A stretch of 47,176 nt of DNA from Rhodospirillaceae bacterium (GCA_947474495.1 CANJIM010000016.1:1-47176); one strand, 5' to 3'. Positions 35,642 through 45,943 are shown, counted from the first letter of the stretch. Made by a program: numbers and translations. Notes: generated from the letters alone by a model not told the origin.

Positions 35642-36340
35642 ATGACGGGGCCCGCGATCAAGAGACACCGGCCGGCAAAATCGCCGGCTCCCACTGCGGC
35701 ATCAGCCGGAGTGAACGAGGAGTTACGCGCGGGCGACATGCGCGTAAGCGACCCAGCCGCGCCACCGAAGAAGCAGCGCCGCAATATTGCTGACGGCGAA
35801 ACCGGCGATCGCGAAACGATGGTCCGCTTCGTCATCGCGCCCGACGGCGTCGTGGTCGTGGATCTCGAAGGCAAATTGCCCGGTCGCGGTTTGTGGCTCG
35901 CCGCCAACCGCGACGTGTTGCAGGGCGCGCGTCTCACGGCTTTGTTCAGCCGCGCCGCGCGCGAGAAAGTCATCGTGCCGGCGGATCTTGCCGACAGGCT
36001 CGAAGCCTTGCTCGCCAGCCGCTGCCAGAACTTGATGGGCTTGGCGCGGCGCGCCGGCCTGATGGTCGCGGGTTACGAACAAGTGCGCGGCGCGCTCCGC
36101 GCCGGCAAGGCGGCGGTCTTGATCGCCGCCAGCGACGGCGCCGATGATGGGCGCAACAAGGTCCGCCATCTGGCGCCCGACTTGCCGCTGATCGATTCCT
36201 TGACCTCGGCGGAGATCGGCGCGGCGCTTGGCGCCGGCGCCATGGTTCACGCCGCTTTGACCGACGGGCGCTTGGCCCGCGAGATTTTGACGACCGCCGA
36301 CAAGCTCGGTGCGCTCCGCCGCGGTTCGCAGGCGGCGTGA
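35642..36340 (+). CDS. YlxR (DUF448) and L7Ae-like RNA-binding protein
   Basis: A 232-residue fusion typical of alphaproteobacteria: a disordered N-terminal tail, a YlxR/DUF448 domain (about 45-130, with VRFVIAPDGVVVVDLEGK and LPGRGLWLAANRDVL) and a L7Ae/Gadd45-like domain (about 130-215, NLMGLARRAGLMVAGYEQVR). The usual RxCIVT element of YlxR is replaced by RRNIADGETGDRE, so its Cys is missing. It lies between nusA and infB, its standard place, and probably acts on RNA during ribosome or RNase P biogenesis. Confidence 0.9.
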   Translation: MTGPAIKRHRPAKSPAPTAASAGVNEELRAGDMRVSDPAAPPKKQRRNIADGETGDRETMVRFVIAPDGVVVVDLEGKLPGRGLWLAANRDVLQGARLTALFSRAAREKVIVPADLADRLEALLASRCQNLMGLARRAGLMVAGYEQVRGALRAGKAAVLIAASDGADDGRNKVRHLAPDLPLIDSLTSAEIGAALGAGAMVHAALTDGRLAREILTTADKLGALRRGSQAA

Positions 36341-36382
36341 GCGTTTTAGAATTGCGATGATTGTTTAGGAAAGTCGGACGAT

Positions 36383-38998
36383 ATGACCGAAGCCACCAAA
36401 GACGAGAAAAAGCCGTTGACGCTGTCGCGCCCGGGCAAGCTCGAGCTGAAGAAGACCGTCGAGACCGGCCAGATCCGTCAGAGCTTCTCGCACGGACGCA
36501 CCAAGTCGGTGACCGTCGAGGTGCGCAAGAAGCGCACCTTCACGGCCGGCGAGGGCGGCAACATGGCCGAGGTCAAGCCCGGCCTGAAAGAAATGGCTGC
36601 CGCCGCCGAGGCGCAGATCGCCGCCGCGCCCGCCCCGGCCCCTGAGCCCCGCGCGCCCGAGCCGGCGCGTCCCGCCACGCCGGGCGGCCGCATTCTGACC
36701 GAAGACGAACGCGCTGTGCGCGCCCGCGCCCTGCAGGGCGCGATGACCGCCGCCGAGATCGCGCGCCGTGAAGCGGAAGAAAACGCTCGCCTCAAGGCCG
36801 AGGACGACGCCCGCCGCAAGATCGAAGAGGAGGCCCGCAAGGCCGAGGACACGCGTCTCGCCGCCGAGGCCGCCTTCCGCGGCGAGCCGGCGCCGGTGCC
36901 GAAGCCGGCGCCCGTCGAGGCCAAAACCGCCGCTCCGGCGGCAGCGCCCGCGCCCGGCGCCGTGAAGCCGAAGCTCGTCGCCCCGCCGATCGCCAAGGTC
37001 AATGAAGTCGAGGATGATGACGACGGCAAGAAGCGAGGCGCGCCTGGCGCCAAGCCGGCGCCGCGCCGCCCCGGCCTCACTCCCGCCAAGGGCGTTGCCG
37101 ACCGTAACCGCGGCAAGCTCACCATCAGCCGCGCGCTGGACGACAACGCCGGCGACCGTATGCGCAGCTTGGCGTCGGTGCGCCGCGCTCGCGAGCGCGA
37201 GAAGCGCTTGCTGCAGGGCTCCGGCCAAGTCGTCGAAAAATTCGCGCGCGACGTGGTGATTCCCGAAGTCATCACCGTGCAGGAATTGTCCAACCGCATG
37301 GCCGAGCGTTCGACCGACGTCATCAAGGCGCTGATGCGCATGGGCGTCATGGCGACGATCAACCAAAGCATCGATGCCGACACCGCCGAGTTGGTGGTGG
37401 CCGAATTCGGCCATAAGGCAAAGCGCGTCAGCGCCGCCGACGTCGAACAGGGCCTCAAGGGCGAAGTCGATATCGACGAGGCGATGGAAGGCCGTCCGCC
37501 GGTCGTCACCGTCATGGGTCACGTCGACCACGGCAAAACCTCGCTGCTCGATGCCTTGCGCAAGACTGACGTCGCCGCCCACGAAGCCGGCGGCATCACG
37601 CAGCATATCGGCGCCTATCAGGTGCATATGAAGTCCGGCGCGGCGATCACCTTCCTCGATACGCCGGGCCACGAAGCCTTCACCGCCATGCGCGCGCGCG
37701 GCGCCCAGGCCACCGACATCGTCGTGCTGGTCGTCGCCGCCGACGATGGCATCATGCCGCAGACCATCGAGGCGATTCACCACGCCAAGGCGGCCGGCGT
37801 GCCGATCGTCGTGGCGATCAATAAAATCGATAAGCCCGACGCCAACCCCGGCCGCGTGCGCCAGGAGTTGCTGCAGCATGAGATCGTCGTCGAAGACATG
37901 GGCGGCGACGTGATGGCTATCGAAGTGTCCGCCAAATCCGGCGCCGGCCTCGAGAAGCTGGAAGAAGCCATCCTGCTGCAAGCCGAAGTGCTCGAGCTCA
38001 AGGCCAACCCGAACCGCGCTGCCGAAGGCGTTGTCATCGAAGCCAAGATGGAGCGCGGTCGCGGCAGCGTCGCCACCGTGCTGGTGCAGCGCGGCACACT
38101 GAAGCTCGGCGACATCTTCGTTGCCGGCTCCGAATGGGGCCGCGTCCGCGCCCTGCTCGACGATCACGGCAAGAAGGTGAAGATCGCCGAGCCGTCGATG
38201 CCCGTCGAAGTGCTCGGCCTCAACGGCACGCCGTCCGCCGGCGACGATTTCTCGGTCGTCGACAGCGAACAGCGCGCTCGCGAAGTCACCGAATTCCGTC
38301 AGCGCCGCGCCCGCGACGTCCGCACCTCCGTCGCCGCGCGCGGCACAGTCGAGCAGATGCTGTCGGCGATCGCCGCCGGCACGGCCAAAGAACTGTTCGT
38401 CGTCATCAAGGGCGACGTGCAGGGCTCGGTCGAAGCCATCGTCGGCAGCTTGGAAAAGCTCAACACGGCCGAAGTCGCCGTGCGCGTGCTGCACTCGGCG
38501 GTCGGCGGCATCAACGAATCCGACGTCACGCTGGCTCGTGCGTCGAACGCGGTGATCATCGGCTTCAACGTGCGCGCTAATCCGCAGGCGCGCGATCTCG
38601 CCAAGCGCGATGGTCTCGAGATTCGCTACTACTCGATCATCTATGACCTGACGAACGACATCAAAGCCGGCTTGTCCGGCATGCTGTCGCCGACCCGCCG
38701 CGAAAACTTCCTCGGCAATGCGACGATCCGCGAGATCTTCAATGTGACCAAGACCGGTAAGGTCGCCGGCTGCATGGTCACCGAAGGCACCGTCAAGCGT
38801 GGCGCCAAGGTCCGCCTGCTGCGCGACAACGTCGTGATCCACGAGGGCACGCTCAAGACGCTCCGCCGCTTCAAGGACGAAGTCCGCGAAGTGAAGGAAG
38901 GTTACGAGTGCGGCATGGCCTTCGAGAACTACACGGATATCCAGGCGAACGACGTCATCGAGTGCTTCGAGATCGAGGAGGTCGCGCGCACGCTGTAA
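36383..38998 (+). CDS. infB: Translation initiation factor IF-2
   Basis: IF-2 is the GTPase that brings initiator tRNA to the 30S subunit. The 871-residue protein opens with an IF2-associated segment, continues with a long Ala/Pro/Glu/Lys/Arg-rich linker (about residues 60-260), an IF2_N domain, and the G domain with G1 GHVDHGKT at 379-386, DTPGHE and NKIDKPDAN. Domains II-IV complete the C-terminus. ATG 36383 is the only start before the conserved N-terminus; there are no internal stops. Confidence 0.97.
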   Translation: MTEATKDEKKPLTLSRPGKLELKKTVETGQIRQSFSHGRTKSVTVEVRKKRTFTAGEGGNMAEVKPGLKEMAAAAEAQIAAAPAPAPEPRAPEPARPATPGGRILTEDERAVRARALQGAMTAAEIARREAEENARLKAEDDARRKIEEEARKAEDTRLAAEAAFRGEPAPVPKPAPVEAKTAAPAAAPAPGAVKPKLVAPPIAKVNEVEDDDDGKKRGAPGAKPAPRRPGLTPAKGVADRNRGKLTISRALDDNAGDRMRSLASVRRAREREKRLLQGSGQVVEKFARDVVIPEVITVQELSNRMAERSTDVIKALMRMGVMATINQSIDADTAELVVAEFGHKAKRVSAADVEQGLKGEVDIDEAMEGRPPVVTVMGHVDHGKTSLLDALRKTDVAAHEAGGITQHIGAYQVHMKSGAAITFLDTPGHEAFTAMRARGAQATDIVVLVVAADDGIMPQTIEAIHHAKAAGVPIVVAINKIDKPDANPGRVRQELLQHEIVVEDMGGDVMAIEVSAKSGAGLEKLEEAILLQAEVLELKANPNRAAEGVVIEAKMERGRGSVATVLVQRGTLKLGDIFVAGSEWGRVRALLDDHGKKVKIAEPSMPVEVLGLNGTPSAGDDFSVVDSEQRAREVTEFRQRRARDVRTSVAARGTVEQMLSAIAAGTAKELFVVIKGDVQGSVEAIVGSLEKLNTAEVAVRVLHSAVGGINESDVTLARASNAVIIGFNVRANPQARDLAKRDGLEIRYYSIIYDLTNDIKAGLSGMLSPTRRENFLGNATIREIFNVTKTGKVAGCMVTEGTVKRGAKVRLLRDNVVIHEGTLKTLRRFKDEVREVKEGYECGMAFENYTDIQANDVIECFEIEEVARTL

Positions 38999-39041
38999 GG
39001 CGCCGCGCGATCTCAGGTCTCAGGAACAGCGGGAGAGCCGC

Positions 39042-39503
39042 ATGAAACGTCGCGACTCCGGCGGCCACGAAGATATCGGTCCGACGCAACGCCAGTTGCG
39101 CGTCGGTGAAGAGTTGCGCCACGCGCTGGTCCATATCATGGAGCGGGCGCATTTCCGTGACCCCGATCTGCTCGGCGTGTCGGTCACCATCACCGAAGTG
39201 CGCGTCAGCCCCGATCTGAAAAACGCCACGGCCTATGTCACACGGCTCGGCGGCGAGAATGTCGATACGCTGGTCGCCGCGCTCAAGCGCGCCGCGCCCT
39301 ACATTCGCGGCCAGCTCGCCAAGGCGGTGAAGCTGCGCGTCGCGCCGGTCGTCACCTTCGCGGCCGACACCTCGTTCGACTACGCCTCCTACATCAACAA
39401 CATCCTGCACAGCCCGGACGTGTCGCGCGACTTGGCGGCCGATGACGATGTGGCCGACCTCGACGAAAACCAGGATGGCGGCACGCCCGCCGAAAAGCCC
39501 TGA
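39042..39503 (+). CDS. rbfA: Ribosome-binding factor A
   Basis: RbfA helps mature the 16S rRNA 5' end and is needed for cold adaptation in E. coli. The 153 residues carry the KH-like fold with TQRQLRVGEELRHALVHIM, VTITEVRVSPDLKNATAYV and an acidic C-terminal tail. GGGAGAG at 39031-39037 is the ribosome binding site. Its TGA shares one base-step with the CTG of truB (CTGA). Confidence 0.95.
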   Translation: MKRRDSGGHEDIGPTQRQLRVGEELRHALVHIMERAHFRDPDLLGVSVTITEVRVSPDLKNATAYVTRLGGENVDTLVAALKRAAPYIRGQLAKAVKLRVAPVVTFAADTSFDYASYINNILHSPDVSRDLAADDDVADLDENQDGGTPAEKP

Positions 39504-40420
39504 GCAAAAAAGACGCGCTTCCCGGCCCAAACGGCTGGCTGGTCATCGACAAGCCTCTCGGCCTGTCGTCGTTCCAAGTCGTGGCGCGAGTCCGCCGCGC
39601 CCTCGGCACCCGCAAGGTCGGCCATGGCGGCACGCTCGATCCGCTCGCCTCCGGCGTCTTGCCGATTGCCGTCGGCGAGGCGACCAAGACCGTCGCTTAC
39701 GCGATGGACGGGCGAAAAATCTATCGCTTCGCCGTCCGCTGGGGCGAGGCGCGCAACACCGACGACGCCGAAGGCGAAGTCATGGGGACCAGCGACATTC
39801 GCCCCGACTGCGATGCGATTTTGGCCGCCTTGCCGGCCTTCATCGGCACTATCGACCAAATCCCGCCGGCCTTTTCCGCCATCAAGATCGGCGGCGAACG
39901 GGCCTATAAGCTCGCCCGCGCCGGCGAGGCGGTCGAGATGGTGGCCCGCCAAGTGACGGTCAAAGGCCTGGAATTACTGGAAGAAACACCAGATTTAGCG
40001 CGCTTTGAGGTCGAGTGCGGCAAGGGCTTGTATGTCCGCTCGCTCGGACGCGACCTTGCCAAGGCCTTGGGAACATTGGGTTATATCGCCGAGCTGCGGC
40101 GCACCCGAGTGGGCCCGTTCGGCGAAAATGCCGCGATTTCCCTGGATAAGCTGGAGGCCCTCGGGCATAGTGCCGCCGCTTCAGAGACCCTGCTGCCAAT
40201 CGAGACCGTGCTGGACGACATCCCGGCCCTGGCCTTGAGCGACACCGACGCGGCCCGTTTAAGACAGGGCCAGCCCGTGCAGGTTCTCGGTACCGGCTTC
40301 CCGGCGTATCGGCTTCCCGAAGATGGTGTGATCGCGCTTGCGACCGCCAATGGAAAGCCCGTTGCGCTGGCCCGCATGGAGCGGGGCATGTTGCGTCCGG
40401 TGCGAGTCTTGAACCTCTAA
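39500..40420 (+). CDS. truB: tRNA pseudouridine(55) synthase TruB, apparent CTG start
   Basis: TruB makes the universal pseudouridine 55 in the T-loop of tRNA. Reading from CTG 39500 gives 306 residues opening with [20 protein letters not shown], the conserved TruB N-terminus, then the catalytic [16 protein letters not shown] with its Asp, and a C-terminal PUA-like domain. In this frame no ATG, GTG or TTG lies between the in-frame stop at 39443-39445 and GTG 39581, and GTG 39581 would delete the conserved [12 protein letters not shown] segment. CTG 39500 overlaps the rbfA stop as CTGA, so translation is probably coupled to rbfA termination. Confidence 0.93.
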   Translation: MSKKDALPGPNGWLVIDKPLGLSSFQVVARVRRALGTRKVGHGGTLDPLASGVLPIAVGEATKTVAYAMDGRKIYRFAVRWGEARNTDDAEGEVMGTSDIRPDCDAILAALPAFIGTIDQIPPAFSAIKIGGERAYKLARAGEAVEMVARQVTVKGLELLEETPDLARFEVECGKGLYVRSLGRDLAKALGTLGYIAELRRTRVGPFGENAAISLDKLEALGHSAAASETLLPIETVLDDIPALALSDTDAARLRQGQPVQVLGTGFPAYRLPEDGVIALATANGKPVALARMERGMLRPVRVLNL

Positions 40421-40437
40421 ACGTCAGGAGATTGACG

Positions 40438-40707
40438 ATGTCGATTACGGCCGAGCGCAAGACGGTGCTCATTGGCGAATACGCCACTCAGCAGGGCGAC
40501 ACGGGGTCGCCCGAGGTCCAGATCGCGATTCTCAGCGAGAGAATCAACAATCTGACCGAACATATGAAAACGCATAACCACGACTATCACTCGCGGCGCG
40601 GTTTGCTGGCCATGGTCAGCAAGCGCCGCCGGCTGCTCGACTACCTCAAGGGCAAGAACGTTGCCCGTTACAACGAGGTCGTTCAGCGTCTCGGCTTGCG
40701 TCGCTGA
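40438..40707 (+). CDS. rpsO: 30S ribosomal protein S15
   Basis: S15 binds the central domain of 16S rRNA early in assembly. The 89 residues match the invariant family length and text ([20 protein letters not shown], then [20 protein letters not shown]). CAGGAG at 40425-40430 sits seven bases before ATG 40438. The rpsO-pnp order is conserved across proteobacteria. Confidence 0.98.
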   Translation: MSITAERKTVLIGEYATQQGDTGSPEVQIAILSERINNLTEHMKTHNHDYHSRRGLLAMVSKRRRLLDYLKGKNVARYNEVVQRLGLRR

Positions 40708-40740
40708 GCCACTAGGGGCTCAAGCAACGGCCGATTGATT

Positions 40741-40788
40741 CCGCGGGCTTCGGCCCGCGGGGCGCCCCGCCGAGGCGGCGGGTGCGTC
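40741..40788 (+). promoter_or_regulatory. rpsO-pnp intergenic hairpins
   Basis: CCGCGGGC-TTCG-GCCCGCGG (40741-40760) is a perfect 8-bp stem with a UUCG tetraloop, followed directly by a second, imperfect GC-rich hairpin to about 40788. In E. coli the equivalent region holds the RNase III site through which PNPase controls its own mRNA; the same role is inferred here. Confidence 0.6.
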
Positions 40789-40811
40789 GTGGAAGGTTGG
40801 AAGGAAGATCC

Positions 40812-42938
40812 ATGTTTAATATCGTGAAGAAAGAAATCACCTGGGCCGGCCGCAAGCTGACCTTGGAAACCGGCCGCGTCGCCCGTCAGGCCGACGGCGC
40901 CGTCCTGGTCACTTACGGCGAGACCGTCGTGCTCTGCACGGCCGTCGCCGCCCGCGAACCGAAAGTGGGCATCGACTTTTTCCCGCTGACGGTCAACTAC
41001 CAAGAGAAGGCTTTCGCCGCCGGCAAAATTCCCGGCGGCTTTTTCAAGCGCGAAGGTCGCCCGACCGAGAAGGAAGTTCTGTCTTCCCGTCTCATCGACC
41101 GCCCGATCCGCCCGCTGTTCCACCCGCTGTTCCGCAACGAGACGCAGGTCGTCACCACGGTCATCTCGCATGACCTCGAGAACGATCCCGATATCGTCGC
41201 GATGATCGGCGCCTCCGCCGCGCTCACGCTGTCCGGCGTGCCCTTCATGGGCCCGATCGGCGCCGCGCGCGTCGGCATGATCGACGGCGAGTTCGTCCTG
41301 AACCCGCAGCTCGACAAGATGAAGGACACTGCCCTCGATCTCGTCGTCGCCGGCACCAAGGACGGCGTGCTGATGGTCGAGTCGGAAGCGAAAGAACTGA
41401 GCGAAGAGCAGATGCTCTCCGCCGTCATGTTCGGCCATCGCGGCTTCCAGCCGGTGATCGACATGATCATCGCCCTCGCTGAAAAGGCCGCCAAGGAGCC
41501 GCGCGCTCTGCCGACGGTTCCGGAAGCGACCGCCGCGGTTGAAGCCCGCCTCAAGGCGCTGGCCGAAGCCGATCTGCGCAAGGCCTATGCCATCGTCGAC
41601 AAGACCGCGCGCCGCAACGCCGTTGATGACGTGAAGGCGAAGGCGATCGAAGCGCTCAAGGCCGAAGAGCTCGATGCCGATCTCGGCAAGAAGCTGTTCA
41701 AGGAGTTGGAGAAGGACGTCGTCCGTAACAACATCCTCGACACCAAGCTGCGCATCGACGGCCGCGACGGCAAGACCGTGCGTCCGATCGTCGCCGAAGT
41801 CGGCGTGTTGCCGCGCGCCCATGGTTCGGCGCTGTTCACCCGCGGCGAGACGCAGGGTCTGGTGGTCGCCACGCTCGGCACCGGCCAGGACGAGCAGGTC
41901 ATCGACGCGCTTGACGGCGATTACCGCGAGCACTTCATGCTGCACTACAACTTCCCTCCGTACTCGGTGGGTGAAGTCGGCCGCATGGGCAGCCCGGGCC
42001 GCCGCGAAGTCGGCCACGGCAAGCTCGCCTGGCGCGCCATCCGTCCGCTGCTGCCGCCCAAGGACAAGTTCCCCTACACGATCCGCATCGTCTCCGAGAT
42101 CACCGAGTCGAACGGCTCGTCGTCGATGGCGACGGTCTGCGGCTCGTCACTCTCGCTGATGGACGCGGGCGTGCCGCTGATCCGTCCGGTGGCGGGCATC
42201 GCTATGGGCCTGATCAAGGAAGGCGAGCGCTTCGCCGTCCTGTCGGACATCCTCGGCGACGAAGATCATCTCGGCGACATGGACTTCAAGGTCGCCGGCA
42301 CCGAGAAGGGCATCACCTCGCTCCAGATGGACATCAAGATCACGTCCATCACGGAAGACATCATGAAAATCGCTCTGGAGCAGGCCCAAGGCGGCCGTCT
42401 CCATATCCTCGGCGAGATGTCGAAGGGGTTGTCGGGCGCCCGTGAAGGCGTGTCGTCGAATGCGCCGCGCATCACCACCTTCTCGATCCCCAAGGATAAG
42501 ATCCGTGAAGTGATTGGCACGGGCGGCAAGGTGATCCGCGAGATCACCGAGCAGACCGGCGCCAAGATCGACATCGAAGACGACGGCACCATCAAGGTCG
42601 CCGCGGTCGACAGCGAAGCGGCCGACAAGGCCATCGCGTGGATCAAGGGCATCGTCGCGGAGCCGGAAATCGGCACCATCTACACCGGCAAGGTCGTGAA
42701 GGTCGTCGACTTCGGCGCTTTCGTGAACTTCCTCGGCTCGAAGGACGGTCTCGTCCACATTAGCGAACTGGCCGCCAAGCGCGTCGCCAAGGTGAGCGAC
42801 GTGGTCAACGAGGGCGATGCCGTGAAGGTCAAGGTGCTCGGCGTCGACGAACGTGGCAAGGTGCGCCTGTCGATGAAGGTCGTGAACCAGGAGACCGGCG
42901 AAGAGCTGGTCGCCGAAAAGGGCGTGCCGGCCGAATAA
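40812..42938 (+). CDS. pnp: Polyribonucleotide nucleotidyltransferase (PNPase)
   Basis: PNPase is the phosphorolytic 3'-5' exoribonuclease of the degradosome. The 708 residues contain two RNase PH domains separated by a helical linker, a KH domain from about 557 ([20 protein letters not shown]) and an S1 domain from about 620 ([20 protein letters not shown]). AAGGAAG at 40801-40807 is the ribosome binding site. It ends the operon; a strong terminator follows. Confidence 0.98.
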   Translation: MFNIVKKEITWAGRKLTLETGRVARQADGAVLVTYGETVVLCTAVAAREPKVGIDFFPLTVNYQEKAFAAGKIPGGFFKREGRPTEKEVLSSRLIDRPIRPLFHPLFRNETQVVTTVISHDLENDPDIVAMIGASAALTLSGVPFMGPIGAARVGMIDGEFVLNPQLDKMKDTALDLVVAGTKDGVLMVESEAKELSEEQMLSAVMFGHRGFQPVIDMIIALAEKAAKEPRALPTVPEATAAVEARLKALAEADLRKAYAIVDKTARRNAVDDVKAKAIEALKAEELDADLGKKLFKELEKDVVRNNILDTKLRIDGRDGKTVRPIVAEVGVLPRAHGSALFTRGETQGLVVATLGTGQDEQVIDALDGDYREHFMLHYNFPPYSVGEVGRMGSPGRREVGHGKLAWRAIRPLLPPKDKFPYTIRIVSEITESNGSSSMATVCGSSLSLMDAGVPLIRPVAGIAMGLIKEGERFAVLSDILGDEDHLGDMDFKVAGTEKGITSLQMDIKITSITEDIMKIALEQAQGGRLHILGEMSKGLSGAREGVSSNAPRITTFSIPKDKIREVIGTGGKVIREITEQTGAKIDIEDDGTIKVAAVDSEAADKAIAWIKGIVAEPEIGTIYTGKVVKVVDFGAFVNFLGSKDGLVHISELAAKRVAKVSDVVNEGDAVKVKVLGVDERGKVRLSMKVVNQETGEELVAEKGVPAE

Positions 42939-42964
42939 GCCCGCGTTCCTTTGCGCAAGATCGG

Positions 42965-42991
42965 AAAAGGGGAGGGCAACCTCCCCTTTTT
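42965..42991 (+). terminator. Rho-independent terminator after pnp
   Basis: A perfect 11-bp stem (AAAAGGGGAGG and CCTCCCCTTTT) with a GCAA tetraloop ends in a run of five T. This is the clearest intrinsic terminator of the window and closes the rimP-pnp operon. Confidence 0.9.
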
Positions 42992-43243
42992 CATGCCCGC
43001 GCGCCGCTGGCGACAGCTTCCTAGGCGGTTGGAAAGCCTGACAAAACGCCGCGCCGCAGCATGAGAAAAGCCTTTCTGCATAAAGTTTAATAAGGTATCT
43101 CTCGGCGGCTTGGCGTTTCGCTGCGGCGACCATATATAGCCAAGGCGGGGGCGAAGGTTCGGTCGGGACAGGAAAACCGGGCCGAAATGGGGCAGGCGCA
43201 TAAGGCGCGACTAAATTTCTCCAGTCATTAGGGTTGGATCGGC
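42992..43243 (+). promoter_or_regulatory. Promoter region of the nitronate monooxygenase-like gene
   Basis: TTGGCG (43110-43115), 17 bases, TATATA (43133-43138) is a good sigma-70-type promoter about 100 bases before the GTG start. The remaining sequence shows no gene and no other clear motif. Confidence 0.6.
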
Positions 43244-44641
43244 GTGAAGACGCTCAAGACGTTGCTTATCTCGGGACGCGAAGCGCTACCCCTCGTCGAA
43301 GGCGGCAAGGGTATCGCCGTCTCCAACGGCGAGTCGTCGGGCGCCTGGGCGAGCGCCGGCGGCGTCGGCACCTTCTCCGGCGTCAATGCCGACTCCTACG
43401 ACGCCAACGGCGACATCATTCCCGTCGTCTACAAGGGCCGCACGCGCCGCGAACGCCACGAAGAACTGATCGCCTACGCCATCCAAGGCGGCATCACCCA
43501 GGCCCGCATCGCCCATCAGATGGCCGGCGGCGCCGGCCCGATCCACATGAACATCCTGTGGGAAATGGGCGGCTCGGAACGCATCCTCAAAGGCGTGCTC
43601 GAAGGCGCCAAGGGCTTGATCCAAGGCGTCACCTGCGGCGCCGGCATGCCCTACAAGATGGCCGAAATCTGCGCCAGCTTCGGCGTCTACTACTATCCCA
43701 TCGTCTCGTCGGCGCGCGCCTTCCGCGCATTGTGGAAGCGCGCGTATTACAAGTTCTCCGACTGGCTCGGCGGCGTGGTCTACGAAGATCCTTGGCTCGC
43801 CGGCGGCCACAACGGCCTGTCGAACAGCGAAGATCCCAACCAGCCGCAAAGCCCCTATCCGCGCGTTGCCGAGCTGCGCGCGCTGCTGCGCGAAGTGGGC
43901 CTACCGGAAACGCCGATCGTCATGGCCGGCGGCGTGTGGAATCTGCGCGAATGGGAGCATTGGCTCGACAATCCGGAAATCGGCCCGATCGCCTTCCAGT
44001 TCGGCACGCGGCCGCTGCTGACGCAGGAAAGCCCGATCTCCAACGAGTGGAAGCAGAGGCTGCTGACGCTCGAAGAGGGCGACATCTATCTCAACAAGTT
44101 CAGCCCGACCGGCTTCTATTCGTCGGCGGTGAAGAACGATTTCCTCAACGATCTGCGTGGCCGCAGCGATCGCCAGGTGGCTTACAGCCACGAAGCGGTC
44201 GGCGAACATGACACGTCCTTCCCGGTCGGCGCCCGCGGCCGCGAGGTCTTTCTCACGTCGCATGACGCCGAAAAGGCGCGCGGCTGGGTTGCCGCCGGCT
44301 ACGACATGCCGCTGCGCACGCCGGACTCGACCCTGGTGTTCGTCACGCTGCCCGATGCGCGCCAGATCCGCACCGATCAGATCGAGTGCATGGGCTGCCT
44401 GTCGCACTGCCATTTCTCGAATTGGGCGCAGAACGACGAAGGCACCACCGGCCGGACGCCCGACCCGCGCTCCTTCTGCATCCAGAAGACGCTGCAGGCG
44501 ATCAGCCATGGCAGCGAGGTCAAGGACCAGCTGATGTTCGCCGGTCACAACGCCTACCGCTTCAAGACCGACCCGTTCTACGCCAACGGCTTCATTCCGA
44601 CGGTGCGGCAACTGGTCGAGCGGCTACAAACCGGCGACTGA
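43244..44641 (+). CDS. Nitronate monooxygenase / NAD(P)H-dependent flavin oxidoreductase family protein
   Basis: A 465-residue TIM-barrel flavoprotein of the 2-nitropropane dioxygenase superfamily (GITQARIAHQMAGGAGPIHM, then IVMAGGVWNLREWEHWL and FQFGTRPLLT, the FMN phosphate-binding region). Typical members are 320-380 residues. This one continues for about 100 residues, including C382-x2-C385-x3-C389 and C412, a pattern that could bind a metal or Fe-S cluster. GTG 43244 is the start. The reaction is not certain: nitronate oxidation, enoyl reduction and quinone reduction all occur in the superfamily. The gene is monocistronic between the pnp terminator and irr. Confidence 0.8.
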   Translation: MKTLKTLLISGREALPLVEGGKGIAVSNGESSGAWASAGGVGTFSGVNADSYDANGDIIPVVYKGRTRRERHEELIAYAIQGGITQARIAHQMAGGAGPIHMNILWEMGGSERILKGVLEGAKGLIQGVTCGAGMPYKMAEICASFGVYYYPIVSSARAFRALWKRAYYKFSDWLGGVVYEDPWLAGGHNGLSNSEDPNQPQSPYPRVAELRALLREVGLPETPIVMAGGVWNLREWEHWLDNPEIGPIAFQFGTRPLLTQESPISNEWKQRLLTLEEGDIYLNKFSPTGFYSSAVKNDFLNDLRGRSDRQVAYSHEAVGEHDTSFPVGARGREVFLTSHDAEKARGWVAAGYDMPLRTPDSTLVFVTLPDARQIRTDQIECMGCLSHCHFSNWAQNDEGTTGRTPDPRSFCIQKTLQAISHGSEVKDQLMFAGHNAYRFKTDPFYANGFIPTVRQLVERLQTGD

Positions 44642-44754
44642 GTTCCAGGTTTATTGTCATATCGGGCAGAAACCCCTGTGGGCTCAAGGCCTTGGCCCCT
44701 GCGCGTTCCTTTGAGTAGTTCCAGAACGCGGCAAAGGGCCCTGTTTCTTTTAGC

Positions 44755-44782
44755 TTTAATTTAATCGTCCACAGCCCTATAT
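44755..44782 (+). promoter_or_regulatory. Putative irr promoter
   Basis: TTTAAT (44755-44760), 16 bases, CTATAT (44777-44782) lies about 65 bases before irr in a clearly AT-rich stretch. A near-consensus CtrA box (TTAG-N7-TTAA, 44750-44764) overlaps the -35. Confidence 0.5.
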
Positions 44783-44844
44783 AGAGCCAGTGGAGGCGCG
44801 CGGTCGTTGCGCGACAGCCTCCGGAAAGAATTGGGAAGTGTGAC

Positions 44845-45264
44845 ATGACCAGCATGGATCGGCCTTTCAGCCGCGTGCTTGATCGCCTCAAGGATGCGGG
44901 CCTGCGCCCGACCCGCCAGCGCTTGGCCCTCGCCAAGCTGCTCGCGGAAGCGGGCGACTGTCATATGACCGCCGAGCAGCTGCACGCCCAGTCGCAGGGC
45001 GCCGGCATCCGCGTGTCGCTCGCCACCGTCTACAACACGCTGCACCAGTTCACCGAAGCGGGCATCCTGCGCGAGATCGTCGTCGACGCCGGCCGCTCGT
45101 ATTTCGACACCAACGTGAGCGACCATCACCATTTCTTCTTCGAAGATTCGAGCCAGCTCCAGGACATCGACGGCGCGTCGGTGACCATCTCGAGCCTGCC
45201 GCAAGCGCCGCATGGCACCTCGGTCAAGCGCGTCGACGTCGTCATCCGCGTCAAGCAGGACTGA
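44845..45264 (+). CDS. irr: Iron response regulator Irr (Fur family)
   Basis: Irr is the alphaproteobacterial Fur-family regulator that responds to haem status rather than free iron; it represses or activates haem, iron-storage and Fe-S genes when iron is low. The 139 residues have the winged helix (SLATVYNTLHQFTEAGILRE) and the diagnostic HHH at 94-96 in DHHHFFFED. The haem regulatory CP motif of Bradyrhizobium Irr is not present: the region reads GDCHMTAEQL with Cys39 but no following Pro. Rubrerythrin and an Fe-S protein follow, consistent with iron and peroxide control. Confidence 0.93.
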   Translation: MTSMDRPFSRVLDRLKDAGLRPTRQRLALAKLLAEAGDCHMTAEQLHAQSQGAGIRVSLATVYNTLHQFTEAGILREIVVDAGRSYFDTNVSDHHHFFFEDSSQLQDIDGASVTISSLPQAPHGTSVKRVDVVIRVKQD

Positions 45265-45329
45265 TTCGCCGCGCCCGGCTGACGGCTGCGAGCGCCTCTC
45301 ATTTTCCATATATTACTAGCCCTTCTATT

Positions 45330-45354
45330 ACAGTTTAGATTTTCTCTAAACTGT
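45330..45354. promoter_or_regulatory. Irr-box-like palindrome at the rubrerythrin promoter
   Basis: ACAGTTTAGA-TTTTC-TCTAAACTGT is a perfect 10+10 bp inverted repeat. Its core TTTAGA-N5-TCTAAA resembles the iron control element bound by Irr. The right arm abuts TTGACG (45354-45359), which with CATAAA 17 bases on (45377-45382) forms a good promoter for rubrerythrin. Binding here would block polymerase, so repression is expected. Confidence 0.65.
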
Positions 45355-45515
45355 TGACGGGGATGGCCGTTTGCGCCATAAAGGGCATCAGGTCGCCGTC
45401 GGAACCCATCCGCGTGCCCTGCCATCGCCGAGCGTCATGACGCGCGACCGATGATCCCAAGATTCAAAAACCGGCGCGATCATCACAGGGCGCGCCCAAC
45501 ATCAGGAGAGAGACC

Positions 45516-45932
45516 ATGGCCAATCTGAAAGGCAGCAAGACCGAAGAGAGCCTGAAGGCCGCGTTCGCCGGCGAATCGCAGGCCAACCGCCGTTATCTGT
45601 ACTTCGCCCAGAAGGCCGACGTTGAAGGCTTCAACGACGTCTCTGCCGTGTTCCGCTCGACGGCGGAAGGCGAGACCGGCCATGCCCACGGCCATCTCGA
45701 ATTTCTCGAGGCCGTCGGCGACCCGGCGACCGGCAAGCCGATCGGCGACACCAAGCTGAACCTCGCCGCCTCCATCGCCGGCGAGACGCACGAATACACC
45801 GACATGTATCCGGGCATGGCGAAGACCGCGCGCGAAGAAGGCTTCGACGAAATCGCCGACTGGTTCGAGACCTTGGCTAAGGCCGAGAAGTCGCACGCCG
45901 GCCGTTTCCAGAAGGCCCTCGACTCGATCTAA
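45516..45932 (+). CDS. Rubrerythrin (di-iron domain only)
   Basis: A 138-residue ferritin-like di-iron peroxidase that reduces hydrogen peroxide. The di-iron ligands are visible as Glu20, Glu53-x2-His56, Glu90 and Glu93, and Glu124-x2-His127. The C-terminal rubredoxin domain of classical rubrerythrin (about 190 residues) is absent, so electrons must come from another protein. AGGAGAGAG before ATG 45516 is a strong ribosome binding site. The gene lies between irr and an Fe-S protein and follows an Irr-like box. Confidence 0.92.
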   Translation: MANLKGSKTEESLKAAFAGESQANRRYLYFAQKADVEGFNDVSAVFRSTAEGETGHAHGHLEFLEAVGDPATGKPIGDTKLNLAASIAGETHEYTDMYPGMAKTAREEGFDEIADWFETLAKAEKSHAGRFQKALDSI

Positions 45933-45943
45933 TCGACCCCAGT

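Noticed and set aside
36365-38842. 825-codon minus-strand frame opposite infB
   Set aside because: Same reasons; infB is complete on the plus strand.
39581-40420. truB starting at GTG 39581
   Set aside because: This start removes the conserved [12 protein letters not shown] segment that is required in the family.
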